The notes under the pieces were generated by a model, which saw only the letters and a program-made list of their open reading frames with translations, searched no databases and was not told the DNA's origin. The position numbers and the translations under genes are program-made. A stretch of 64,000 nucleotides of DNA from Lactuca virosa. Lineage: Eukaryota; Streptophyta; Magnoliopsida; Asterales; Asteraceae. The stretch covers positions 103,160,721 through 103,224,720 of the forward strand of contig CAKMRJ010003334.1 of assembly GCA_928212115.1 (NCBI GenBank), read 5' to 3'. Below are positions 19,476-31,147 of the stretch, one piece after another; the first letter of the stretch is position 1; each line of letters begins with the position of its first letter.

Positions 19476-20969
19476 TGTAACATCCCAAAAACACGGTCTA
19501 AAAATTTCATTTTAAATCAGTAATAAAACCATAATCATCAAACGTCATATAACAATCATAAACAATGTATCTCCAAATATCATAACAACTGTCAAATATA
19601 TCAGAGTATAAACATCCCAGGCTGAACAAATGGTGTGTGCACTGCAATCTTCCCGAGCTCCTCTTTTGAAAACTGAGTACCTGAAACCAAAACTGAAAAC
19701 TGTAAGCACGAAGCTTAGTGAGTCTCCCCAAACTACCACATACCATACAATAACACATACTGGGCCTTGCCCACTGCATCGGGCCCCACCCGGCATCGGA
19801 CCGAAGTCCAGACTAACTTGGGCCCCGCCCACTGCAACGGGCCCTGCCCACTGCATCGGGCCCCGCCCGGCATCGGACCGAAGTCCGGAATAACTTGGGC
19901 CCCGCCCATTGCATCGAACCGAAGTCCGGAATGTACTGAACATAACAAAACATAAACATATAACATAATCATATATACTGCATCGGGCTTGCCCGACATC
20001 AGACCCAAGCCCGGAACATATAACACATAACACAAACATGCGTGAGTCACAAAGACAACAAGCATACATAGCTACTACTCGGGATTGCCCCGACATCAGA
20101 CCGAAGTCCAGAAAACATAACATATAACATGAAGCTAAACCAATGCAAAGGGCCCCGACCGGCATCGAACTGAAGTCCGGAAACATACAATCTACATCAG
20201 GCTAACCCCGGTATACTACACTACTAAATGGGCCGGCATTGGTGCCTTAGACCCGTTCCTACTGAAGGGAAACTCACCTCACACTGCTGAAGTCCTGCTG
20301 GCAAAACCCTAACTGCTGGATGACAGATTCCCGAATCTGTCAATCATCAAAAAACATCCAATTAATAATCGGGTTCCAACACTTATCCATAAATCCATCC
20401 TTGGGGTAAAAGACTACTTTACCCCTGACTTAGCTTGACTCAAGCCCAAGGCCCAATCCAAAGGCCCAAAAGTCTAATAATGAACCAAGGCCCAACTATG
20501 GCCCATCTATGGCCCAATTTTCCCAATTGGGCCCAAGTCTCTACATTGACTTGCCTTAAGATCCAACCATTTATTCTTGGTCCAATACTTGACATTCTGA
20601 TGGTCCAATATCTCATAATCATCAAGGCCCAAACTATGGCCCATCTATGGCCCAATTTTCCAAATTGGGCCCAAACCCCTTACGTGGGCCTTACCCCAAG
20701 TCCATTAAATTATTCTAGTCCATTTACTTACTCTTGGATGGTCCATTATCATCCCAATCACCAAGGCCCAATTGGAAGGCCCAACTCAAAGTCCAAGTGA
20801 AATTACAGTTTCACATAAAATGACAATTATGGTTAAGTGTTTCTCACTTAACCCATTAAGGACTTAATCCATTAAGTCCTTTACTCTACTAGATAAATGA
20901 TATGGAATAATTTGGGCTTAATACACAATCCAATCCCAATGTCCCAAAGGCGGGTCCCAATAAGTCCAA
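19476..20969 (-). repeat. LTR-A of composite AB (3' LTR, truncated)
   Basis: It begins TGTAACATCCCAAAAACACGG on the plus strand. Compared with LTR-B it lacks everything beyond the TCCAA at 20965-20969, where internal sequence follows directly. It holds an acceptor-like signal at 19681, the hairpin at 19703-19717, a GC-rich minisatellite (units of about 50 bp with CCGGCATCGGACCGAAGTCC, 19755-20200), and a donor-like AGGTGAGT (complement) at 20277. A block of GGCCCAA words is at 20440-20790. Confidence 0.85.
19681..20277 (-). other. Predicted LTR intron in LTR-A (597 bp)
   Basis: Minus strand: donor GTGAG|GTGAGTTT (G at 20277), acceptor GGTTTCAG ending at 19681. The hairpin TAAGC-TTCGT-GCTTA lies 22 bases before the acceptor. 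In LTR-B the equivalent donor reads GAG|ATGAGT (34468-34473), a G-to-A loss, while the acceptor (33853) and hairpin (33875-33889) remain. Confidence 0.45.
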
Positions 20970-21927
20970 CCGATCAGGTCCATGCGTCGAATCCTGACGT
21001 TACCGAATCCAAAGATAAAGGTGATTGTTACCCGACCAATGGTAGCCTAATATACCGAATGACCTTACGCAGTCCATTACTTCCCTGATCTCATAACTGT
21101 AGGGGCGATCCTACAGGCTTACTACTGTCTGAACCAGATCTAATCCATCTGGGTAATTCCGAAACCCAATCCGTCGATTTTCATATCCTCACTGCTACAC
21201 CCGAACTGGTGGGTACTATTGTTCCTTCCGCGTCCTAACAACGCGCTCATGCTATCAACCAATCAAGCGAATGCTACAGCTACACCCGCAGTCTCACAAC
21301 ACTCTAGTACTATCTGCCTGCTAGTGAATGCTATGGCTACGCCCGCAGACTTACAACAGTTCTAACACCAGCTGACTGCTAGTGAATGCTACGGCTACGT
21401 CCGCAGACTTACAACACTCTACCACTATCTGACTGCTAGGAATGCTATGGCTACACCCGCAGGCTTACAACACTTTCTCACACTATCTGGCTGCTAGTGA
21501 ATGCTACGGCTACACCCGCAGACTTACAGCACTCTGACACTATCTGACTGCTAGTGAATGCTACGGCTACACCCATAAACTTACAACACTCTAACACTAT
21601 TTGGCTGCTAGTGAATGCTACCGCTACACCCACAGACTTACAACACTCTCCATACTGGGTCAAACACGCACTCGACCTAACACATAACTGAACTCACGTC
21701 CTGACTGGAATCCCCAACCTGATTCCATAAGGCTTGCTGGCAAACGTTACGGGAACGCGATCTCCTTATTGGCAAGTTTTTCCCGAACTTCCATCTCACA
21801 CTATCCTCAAACCATACAGCCGCTTGGGTTGTCTTCCTTCCTAACAAGGATGCAAAACTTATCCAAAATGCCATTACTGCTTGAGACACTGAAACTGTCT
21901 GAAGCACTGAACTTCCTGAAACACTTA
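20970..21927 (-). other. Internal A of composite AB: non-coding part with 57-bp tandem array
   Basis: From about 21265 to 21660 a unit of about 57 bp (containing GCTAGTGAATGCTACGGCTA and CACCCGCAGACTTACAACAC) is repeated about seven times. The minus-strand frame through it (21478-21663) is a repeat artefact, not a gene. The same array with about four units lies at 37370-37590. Flanking sequence shows no protein motif. Confidence 0.75.
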
Positions 21928-22343
21928 ACTGTCTGAGAGTCTCGAAAGCTGTCTGTTGCTCAAGCCCCCAGCAAAAGGCTACCGACTTCTTGGTCAGTCG
22001 GGTCAAAAGAACTGCAATCTTGGAAAAAGTCCCGAATAAATCTCCTGTAATAACCCGCTAGACCCAGGAAGCTCCGAATCTCAGTTGGAGACCTCAGAAT
22101 CTCCCACTGCATCACGGCCTCTATCTTGGCCGGATCGACTAGAATACCCTTCTGATTGACAAGGTGCCAAAGAAATTGCACCTCGTGCAACCACAACTCA
22201 CATTTGGAGTACCTTGCAAGAAGTCTCTCCCTCCTCAAAGTCTCTAGCACCTCCCTTAGGTGCTCCTCGTGCTGCCCCCTTAGTCTTGAAATACCAAGAT
22301 GATGCTGTACTCTCCCAATCCCGTAAGGGAAATGATCTTTCAC
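21928..22343 (-). pseudogene. RT fragment in internal A of AB
   Basis: Minus strand: QHEEHLREVLETLRRERLLARYSK, a changed CELWLHEVQFLWHLVNQKGI, DPAKIEAVMQWE, RSPTEIRSFLGLAGYYRRFIRDF, then after a frameshift RLTKKSVAFCWG and QQTAFETLRQ. This is the thumb and connection part of RT only. Neither the active site nor RNase H is present. A shorter copy is at 37583-37795. Confidence 0.85.
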
Positions 22344-22719
22344 TATCCGCTAATACTTCTCAGTATGCAATTAACATATGACATCTCTTGAAGATATAAT
22401 TCAAACACAAACAAAGGATAACCCAGAGTTACATTTACTCAAACCCTTAGAACGAAAGGCTCCATCGTGCATTTTCTCGCATGTGCTGTACTGAATCTGA
22501 CCCTGCTGGCCTCTCAAAAGCTGATCCGAAATCTACGGTCTCCTCCCTAGACCCCTCACTATAAGCAACTGATCTGGTTCCCTCTTCCCAGTGTACTCTA
22601 AGTCAATATCCCGTTCTCGAGCTCTAGAAGTCATATCATCCAGGGTCTCACACCCTGAGATACTCCTAATCTACTTGCTATCATTCTATAGTATGTCATG
22701 ATGTCTTACCTTACTCATT
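22344..22719 (-). other. Internal A of AB, non-coding linker
   Basis: No recognisable domain. It is duplicated almost exactly at 37796-38189. Confidence 0.5.
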
Positions 22720-23350
22720 TCCTCTTCTACTGCATATTGCGGTACCATATAAGCTCCTTACCGAGACTTGGCAGTGATCTCTGCCACAGTCTCAGTCGTC
22801 TGGAGGAGATCTAGCAACTCTCGCGCCAACTGCTGCGCCTCAATCGCCTGGGCACACTCTGCCCATAATCTGGTCTAAAAGTCATCCAATGACATAGCAT
22901 CAACCGCTTCATCACTCAACTCACTACCAACCTCTCCCTATCAATCTCGTGCTGTGTCCCTCAGGAGACAAGAAGTAAGTCGGATCTTGTCCCCTTTCGA
23001 GACAACGTCTGGAACGAAAAGTGTTGGCGACATCTGCCAACCATCTAATGCTAACAATGATGTCCCTATCCCACATGACAATCTGAAGCTTCACCAACTC
23101 TGAATTCCCGAAACATCAACGTACGAGTCCCTATCATGACTGCTATCTCAGTGCAGAATGCACTCGGCCTCTCATCATAAATCTCTATAATGCCCTCCTT
23201 GATCATACTGAGGATCACAGGAGTCTGGTTAATGATACTGCGCGTAATCTCAGATGGAATGAACTCCCTCATCTAATCATCAAGTTGCCCGGCTCCAGAG
23301 TCCGAGCCTGATCCCTTGTCGGCACCATAACTGCCATCTGGTCTATCACG
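22720..23350 (-). pseudogene. gag remnant in internal A of AB
   Basis: Minus strand, homologous to H gag: MREFIPSEITRSIINQTPVI, DERPSAFCTEIAVMIGTRT, then RWLADVANTF and, in shifted frames with several stops, the parts equivalent to LAREFQDLQQTTETV. The zinc knuckles are gone. The right-hand copy of AB breaks off inside the same gag region (38396). Confidence 0.8.
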
Positions 23351-24239
23351 TAGCGTCACTATACTCGAAAACATACCAGCACAATCTTCATAGTACTCAT
23401 CATAACTCGAGGGATCTCACACACTACAAGTTCCCTGGGTTCATCTCAGCCTCCCTTGATTCGAGTACGGATCCTCTGCTTTCAGTAGTACGGGCCCATA
23501 CTACCTTCCACATCTATCCGTACTTTCCTCAAGAACTGCCTTGACTCCACCAAGTCCCTTCCACTACTACTGCTGATCTCATGCTAACTCATCCTAGGCT
23601 TTCCCTAGGGTAATCACCAACCCACTCTCCGTTATCAGCTGCATAAGAAGTCCCTGCTACCTTCCCCTAACTAGCTCGTGAATACTATTACATATACTTA
23701 AGACTAGATAATTCTTCGAATGAGAGATCCTACCCTACAACGGTTGGACTCAAACAAGAGCTGTGCAATAGAGCTAGACCTAACCTTCTGAAATTATTTA
23801 ATCCTCGCAATATGTAACGTAACATATTCATTTACTAGTTAGTAAAAGATAACTAAGACTCCTAAAAGCACGAAGCAAGCAACATTCGAGCATCGAGTAC
23901 ACATAGTCAAGCCTATACTACTCTGGATATCATACTGACAAATCTGTACTAGCATGCAGTTCTCATCAAGCTGAAACACATATAACAGGCACATAAGGCA
24001 TCCTTCCTAGATCCTTAGTCCTAATCTAGCATGTTGTTCTAATAAAGCTGATAATCATAACATATCATAAACTTGAATGGGTAATTTGGGAGTACTTACT
24101 TGAGCTCGGCTGATTGCATGCACCACACCCTCTTCTCTTTTCAAAGTTCTTTTCTTTCTAAAAATTCTTTTCGCTTTTCTAAAACTCTTTTCTTTCCTCA
24201 AGATCCTTTTTACAAATATTGATTTTCTTTTTGAAAATT
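23351..24239 (-). other. Leader of AB (left copy)
   Basis: Homologous in inverted order to H's leader (16447-17377), including the CTGCATGCTAG-type words near 23940-24040. Element C is inserted at its 5' end; the remainder with the primer site is at 32787-32862. Confidence 0.6.
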
Positions 24240-24244
24240 TCTAT

Positions 24245-25941
24245 TGTAACAACGTAATTTTTCAAAACAATTTTTCATTTAAAAACATTCATTCATTCTC
24301 ACGATAATCATAAAAACATAATGTGTCCACTGTAACATAACAAAACATGTCCCGAGATCTCGATATCATAAACTCCATAAGTGTGTACGGATCATGCCGG
24401 CACCTTCCCGCGATCCTCGCTAGTACCTGAAACACATCACACAACAACTGTAAGCATAAACGCTTAGTGAGTTCCCCAAAATACCTCATACCCCACATAC
24501 GCCTTTCCAGGCCATAACTCTGTAGGATCTTCCGATCCGTGTGTCTCAGGGGACTTCCGTCCCAAATCCTGGTAGACCTTCCGGTCCGTACCCTCTTGAC
24601 CTTCCGGCCCATATCATCTCGACCTTTCGGTCCTTACCATACGTAACATACATAGCACATACATACATATCATCTTGACCTTCCGGTCCTTATCATTTAT
24701 AGCATACATAACACATACATATCACATAACCGCATATAGCACATACATCATAGCATACAAGACCTTCCGGTCACACATAGGTACCCTTCCAGGTACAGTA
24801 TAGTGAGAAAACTCACCTCAATGAAGTCGGATAACCTCTCGTGCTCAACGTCCCGACTTAGCCTCCTCCTATTATTCAAATAACATTCCCGATCAATACT
24901 CTCTCATGATCTCATCTCTATAGACTGGGTAGAAGGCCATTCTACCCTTCCCTGAACTCTCTTGAATCAGCCTTGACCAGAACCCTAAAGTCAACGAAAG
25001 TCAACGGTCAACTTTGACCCGACTCGCCGAGTGCACTAGGGTGACTCGGCGAGTACACACCTGCCCTCTACGCCCCTGGTCCTCCCTTGACTCGCTGAGT
25101 CAACCTTATACTCCACGGGTCGTCACAGGTCGCGAGTCGCGGGGCAACCCGACTCGACTCGTCGAGTCTGCTCATGGACTTGGCGAGTTCATTCCATGCT
25201 CACACTCAAATGACCTTCTGAGGTCAGATCTATTCCTCTAATCCATAGATCTAACCTTCCCAAGCTCAATAAACACGAAAAGGTTCGAACTTGATACTCA
25301 TGCAACGTCCAAATGACTCTACTTGATGATTTAGCCCCAAATACAACATCCTAAGTCCATTTCTTTCATATCTCATCATAAAGCAAGATGGATAAGGTCC
25401 TCTGGACCACTATGGGTCCAGATCTGAAGCCTAAACATGATAAGGGACCATATCTCCAACAAATCATCCCAATAAAGGGTATAGAAAACCCTAGATCCAT
25501 GGATTCTTTATCAAAACAGAAAGAGGATCGATATGCTACCTCAAAGATGATGCCCTTTGCTTGAAAACCACAGATGTGCAACCTCCTTGGCCTCCTCTAA
25601 GCCGGAATCAACTTCTTCTTGCAAAATCAACCCACAAGGTCCAATAATGGCTTCTTCTCTCTCTCAAACGCTCAAGCACTATTAGGGTTTCTCTCAAGGG
25701 TCTGGTAGCCGTAAATGGTGGCTATAAGGGTCCTTAAATAGGTCCCAAACCCGAGGAATTAGGGTACATTAAACAGCGTGGACTCGCCGAGTCCATGAAT
25801 GGACTCGCCGAGTCCTTCATTAAATCAGGCCAACACATCGCGATCCAACTCGGCGAGTCTGGGCGCCTACTCGCCGAGTCCCCCCTCTAAAACTCAAAAT
25901 AAAATACTTAAAATAGGATACCTGGGAATCCGGATGTTACA
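24245..25941 (-). repeat. 3' LTR of element C
   Basis: Plus-strand view: TGTAACAACG...CGGATGTTACA, 1697 bp. It carries a minisatellite built on GACCTTCCGGTCC (24510-24790), W-box cores in both directions (24974-25017), ACTCGCCGAGT-type boxes (25018-25195 and 25780-25885), a telobox (25682-25690) and TATA-like box (25732-25742). It is longer than the 5' copy by deletions of ACTCG-box sequence and a GGTCAAC in the latter. Confidence 0.95.
24427..24816 (-). other. Predicted LTR intron in the 3' LTR of C (390 bp)
   Basis: Minus strand: donor TTGAG|GTGAGTTT (G at 24816), acceptor TGTTTCAG ending at 24427. The GACCTTCCGG minisatellite and the hairpin TAAGCG-TTTA-TGCTTA (24451-24466) lie inside. 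Confidence 0.45.
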
Positions 25942-28900
25942 ATTCTCCCCCACTAGGATCAGACTTCGCCCTCGAAGTCCTGCTCGACAAACAACTCCGG
26001 ATGCTGCTCCCGCATCTCCAACTCCGGCTCCCAGGTCAGCTCGGACCCTTTCCGATGTTGCCACTGGACCTGCACCAGTGACACCTCCTTGTTCCTCAGA
26101 ACCTTGATCTTCCGATCCCGGATCGCGATTGGCCTCTCCGCATAATTCAGGCTCGCATCCACCTGAATATCCTCCAGTGGTACCATCGTCGACTCATCGG
26201 CTATACACTTCCTCAACTGGGACACGTGGAAGGTATCATGAATCTGGCTCAACTCCGCAGGTAGCTCTAACCGATATGCTACCTTGCCCACCCTCGCGGT
26301 CACCCTGAATGGACCGATGTACCGGGGCCCCAGCTTGCCCCTCTTCCTGAATCGGATCACTCCTTTCCAAGGAGATACTTTCAGGAGTACGAAGTCTCCC
26401 ACCTGGAACTCCAGCTCGGATCGTCGCTGATCCGCATAACTCTTCTGACGACTCTGAGCCGTCAGTAACCTCTGTCTAACCTGCTATATCTGCTCTGTCG
26501 TCTGAAGCACTATCTCAGTGCTACCCATCACACGCTGCCCTACCTCTCCCCAACAAATGGGAGTCTGACACCTCCTCCCATACAACAACTCGAAAGGAGG
26601 CATACCAATACTAGAATGGTGGCTGTTGTTGTAGGAAAATTCAGCCAATGGCAAATACGTGTCCCAACTTCCTCCGAAGTCCAACACACATGCTCGAAGC
26701 ATGTCCTCGAGCGTCTGAATAGTCCGCTCACTCTACCCGTCCGTCTGTGGGTGGTAGGCGGTACTGAAATGCAATCTCGTACCCAACTCCTCGTGGAACT
26801 TCTTCCAGAACCTGGAAGTGAAACGTACATCTCGATCAGACACAATCGAGATCGGAACTCCATGACGCGATACCACCTCTCTCACATACAACTCAGCCAA
26901 CTTCTCAGCAGAAGAGCCCTCACTGATAGCAAGAAAATGCGCGCTCTTCGTCAGTCGGTCGATGATCACCCAAATTGCATCAACACCCTTGCGGTCCTTG
27001 GCAATTTGGTGATGAAATCCATGTAAATATGTTCCCACTTCCACTGGAGGACCTCAAGCGGCTGCAACTTGCCTTGCGGACGCTGGTGCTCGGCCTTAAC
27101 CTTGCGACAGGTCAAGCACCTCTCAACAAACCACGCGACATCCCTCTTCATACAGGGCCACCAATAATCTTTCTTCAGGTCCAAATACATCTTCGTGGCC
27201 CCGGGATGGATCGAGAACCTCGATCTATGCGCCTCCTCCATCAGAATGGTACGTGCCCCGCCTGCATACGGCACCCAAATCCGACCCTGAAAGGTCATCA
27301 GCCCTCGACTATCCGTCACGAACTCGGACACCTGCCCGATCACCCGCTCCCTCTTGCGGTTCTCTGGTATCACGGCCTCTGCCTGGGCCTCCGAATGGTG
27401 TCCAACACCGGGGTCATCACTGTCAACCTCATACAAGTGCCTCGAATCGGGGCACTCTCCGCCCTACGGCTCAGCGCATCGGCTACCACATTAGCTTTGC
27501 CCGGGTGGTACAGGATCTCACAATCATAATCCTTTACCACATCCAACCATCTTCTCTGACGCATGTTCAGATTGGGCTGATCCATCAGATACTTCAAACT
27601 CTTATGGTCCGTATAAATGGTACACCGAACCCCATACAAATAGTGACGCCAAATCTTGAGGGCGAACACCACTGCCCCCAACTCCAGATCGTGGGTGGGA
27701 TACCTCGTCTCATGAGGCTTCAGCTGCCTCGATGCATACGCTATCACATGCCCTCTCTGCATAAGCACCGCACCCAACCCCGATATCGATGCGTCACAAT
27801 ACACCACAAAATCCTCCATCCCTTCCGGGAGGGCTAACACAGGGGCTTCGCACAATCTCTGGCGAAGTGTCTCAAACGAGGTCTGCTGCTCCGGACCCCA
27901 TGAAAAAGCAACACCCTTCCGGGTCAACCTGGTGAGAGGCACGACAATCTTGGAGAAATCCCTGATAAATCTCCGATAGTAGCCGGCCAATCCTAGAAAA
28001 CTCCTGATCTCGGTGGGAGATCTCGGCACCTCCCAACTCATAACCGCCTCAATCTTGGCCGGATCGACCAAAATCCCATCCTGGTTGACGAGATGTCCCA
28101 AGAACTGGACCTCCCGTAACCAGAACTCGCACTTGGAGAATTTGGCATAAAGCCTCTCCGTCCTCAATACCCCGAGAATCTCTCTCAGATGCTCCTCGTG
28201 CTGCTCTCTAGATCTCGAATACACCAGTATATCGTCGATGAACACGATCACCGAACGATCCAACATCGGTCTACACACCCTGTTCATGAGATCCATGAAC
28301 GCTGCTGGTGCATTGGTGAGCCCGAAAGGCATCACCACGAACTCGTAATGCCCATAACGAGTCCTGAACGCCGTCTTCTGGATATCCTCATCACGCACTC
28401 TCATCTGATGATATCCAGACCTCAGATCAATCTTGGAGAACCAAGACGCTCCCTGCAACTGATCGAACAAATCGCCGATCCTCGGTAATGGATAACGGTT
28501 CTTGACCGTCAGCTTGTTCAACTCCCGGTAATCAATACACATCCGGTGTGAACCATCCTTTTTCTTGACAAAAAGGATCGGCGCTCCCCATGGCGAGCTA
28601 CTCGGTCGAATAAACCCCTTCCCCAGCAGCTCCTGAAGCTGCGAGGATAACTCCTGCATCTCTGGCGGCGCAAGGCGATAAGGCGCCTTGGCGATAGGTG
28701 CTGCCCCCGGAACCAAATCAATGCGGAACTCTACCTGCCTCTCGGGAGGCACCCCCGACAACTCCTCGGGAAAAACATCCGGGAACTCGCGCACTATCGG
28801 AACGTCGTCCACCGAACTCGGCCTCCCAGCGGCCTCTTGTGTGTCCAACACATAGGCTACAAACCCGTTGCAGCCCTGCTGTAAACTCTGTCTCGCTCTG

Positions 28901-30535
28901 GCAGCCGAACAGAACGCTGACCCACATCGGGTACCCTCGCCGTACACCGTAAGTACTCCCCCACTGGGGTCTCGTATCGTCACCAACTGTCGCTCGCAGT
29001 CTATCACAACCCCAAATCGGCTCAACCAATCCATGCCCACTATGACACACACGTCCCCCATCGCTAACGGGACCAGATCTATCGGGAACTCAACACCGAA
29101 GATCTCGAGTACAAATCCTCGAATCACCTCCGTAGCATACACCGCTCGCTCGTCAGCTATGGAAACTCGCAGAGGTCGACTCAACGCCTCTCGCCTGCTA
29201 CTGATGTGCCGACTAAACGCTATCGACACAAACGATCGACTCGCACCCGAGTCAAATAACACTAAGGCAGGTACAGAACTCACAAGAAAAGTACCTACAC
29301 ATATCATCATATAAGCACAATATCTCAACGTAACATAAATAAATAAGGAATACATACCAGCCACAACATTGGGCGCTGCGCGGACCTCCTCCGCTGTCAA
29401 CTGGAAAGCTCTCCCACGAGCATTCGGTGCCTCGGCCTTCACTGGCCGAACCTCGGTAACCCTAGCAGCAGGGGCAGATCCTTGTGCTGATCCCTGATGT
29501 AACTGCGGGCACTCGGCCTTCCGATGGCCAGTCTGGTTGCAATGAAAGCAAACCATAAATCCCTTGGGGCATTCCTTGGCGATATGCCCCTCCTTGCCAC
29601 ATTTGTAGCAAGAACCCGATCGACAGACCCCATCATGTCCCTTGCCGCACTTTCTGCAAGTGCGGCCCTTCTGGCCTCCAGATCTCGTATTAGCGGACTT
29701 GGTCCGCTTGGCTGCCGGCTGAGACTGTGCCGGCCGCCGATCTATCCTCTGAGACTCGGCCTCCTCCCTGGCCTGAGTCTCCAACTCAATCTCCCTCTTC
29801 CAGGCATTTGCCTGAAGCTCAACAAATGTCCGGTAAGTCGAGTTCGACACGAACTCCCGTATATCCCTCCTCAAAATACCCAAATACCGGCTCATACGTG
29901 CCTGCTCAGTAGACACCTGCTCAGGGCAGAACACCGCCCTCTCATGAAACTTCCTTGTAACCATAGTAACCGAATCAGTACCCTGCTTGAGGGTCAAGAA
30001 CTCCTGTACCAACCGTTCCCTCTCCACCAGGGGAACATACTCGTCTCTGAACATGGTGGTGAACCTCTCCCAGGTCACCGCTGAAACCCTCTGCAAGAGT
30101 GAAGCTCGCCGTCACGAACTTCCACCAGTCCTTCGCTCCCAAGCGAAGCTGGTTCAATGCAAACCGTACCCTCAGATGCTCCGGACATGAACACGTGTAG
30201 AAGCATCCCTCGATATCAGCAATCCATCTCATCGCAGCGATCGGATCCTGCGTCCCATCAAACTCTGGTGGCTTCGTGTTGCTGAACTCTCGAAGCAACA
30301 ACGAGTCACCTCCCTGAGGTCTGGCAGCAGCCACAACTGCAGTAGCTTCAGCAGCAGCAGCCTCAGTCACCGCGGCGTACCGCTCATCGAAAGTCTCAAG
30401 CAGTGTGGTCTTGATAGACCCAAACATCTCCGGAATCTCGGCCCTGATCGCCGCCGCCACCTCATCGTGGATCATCTGACGGAGCTCCTCGTCACTCACG
30501 CTGCTCGACTCAGGTCTGTGGCGTGTCCCAACCAT
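25942..30535 (-). pseudogene. gag-pol of element C (three frameshifts, two stops)
   Basis: Start chosen at the ATG at 30535 (MVGTRHRPESSS). Gag: PPEFDGTQDPIAAMRWIADI, then a one-base shift near 30100, ERFTTMFRDEYVP, and three knuckles at 29490-29660 (CRKCGKGHDGVC, CYKCGKEGHIAKEC, CFHCNQTGHRKAEC). Protease LVLFDSGASRSF (about 29240-29270). RT with VFIDDILVYS (about 28230). RNase H YCDASISGLGAVLM (about 27800). A shift near 27390, then integrase HHCC (27110-27215), a shift near 27000, and the core residues D (WVIIDRL), D (SDRDVRF) and E (after a C-to-T stop, SERTIQTLED). A second stop is at 26484. A chromodomain-like C-terminus QWQHRKGSELTWEPE ends at 25959. Domain order PR-RT-RH-IN-chromodomain defines a chromovirus. 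Confidence 0.93.
29295..29357 (-). other. In-frame GT-AG cassette at the gag-protease junction of element C
   Basis: 63 bases, GTATGT to GTGTAG on the minus strand, coding for MYSLFIYVTLRYCAYMMICVG if retained. If removed, ...VAG joins TFLVSSVPALVLFDSGA. It has the same position, ends and hydrophobic character as the H cassette, but differs in sequence. Confidence 0.5.
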
Positions 30536-31131
30536 GATGTCTCTGAAATACAACATAAGAATATCAGAGACTCGCTCGAGCATACTCGCACTCGATAACT
30601 CAACCCTACTTGTTCCTTGGTACCCAATGGATTCTTACTTAGAGTGCGCACTGCTCCGGTGTCTTCAGTAGTACGGGCCCTATACTACCGTCCACACCGC
30701 ATCAGTATTCACCCTAAGTCCTCCTCCTTGGATCCCAAATCACAAGTACTCTATATCTCACTGGCATAGGCTACCCTTCGGTAGACCTCTCATCAGCTCC
30801 TCACTGCTACCTACTCGCTCTTAAGCATCACATAACAACAAAATCCTTCCTAGGCTAAGGCATCACAAAATCAGGCCACTCTAGTCCTAATATGAATACC
30901 TAGCCAACTCTAGCATGCATATCATATCATAACATGTCTCATAACACATAATGTAAGGGTATTTTGGGAAATCACCGTTCGGGCGCTGGCTGATCGTACA
31001 CACTGCTTCCTTCTGCATTTCTCAAAATCTTTTACTCTTTTAGAAAAAATGTTTATTTTATGAAAAACTTCCTTAATTCCTCAGTTTGAGTTCAGATTCA
31101 TCCGAAGATGCACCCGAATCCCTCAAACCAA
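30536..31131 (-). other. Leader of element C
   Basis: Non-coding; homologous to the AB and H leaders, including a GTAGTACGGGCCC-type block at 30670-30690 (plus strand). Confidence 0.6.
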
Positions 31132-31145
31132 GGCTCTGATACCAA
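31132..31145 (-). promoter_or_regulatory. Primer binding site of element C
   Basis: GGCTCTGATACCA on the plus strand (TGGTATCAGAGCC on the element strand), two bases from the 5' LTR. Initiator tRNA-Met type. Confidence 0.9.
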
Positions 31146-31147
31146 CT

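Noticed and set aside
21265..21660. CRISPR-like evenly spaced repeats and an open frame through them
   Set aside because: The units are contiguous 57-bp tandem copies without variable spacers, inside a plant retrotransposon. The peptide repeats only because the DNA does.
27370..30096. 908-aa open frame as a host gene
   Set aside because: It contains retroviral zinc knuckles, protease, RT and RNase H between paired LTRs, so it is element C pol.
31132..31145. tRNA gene fragment
   Set aside because: It is the primer site complementary to tRNA-Met; no cloverleaf is present.
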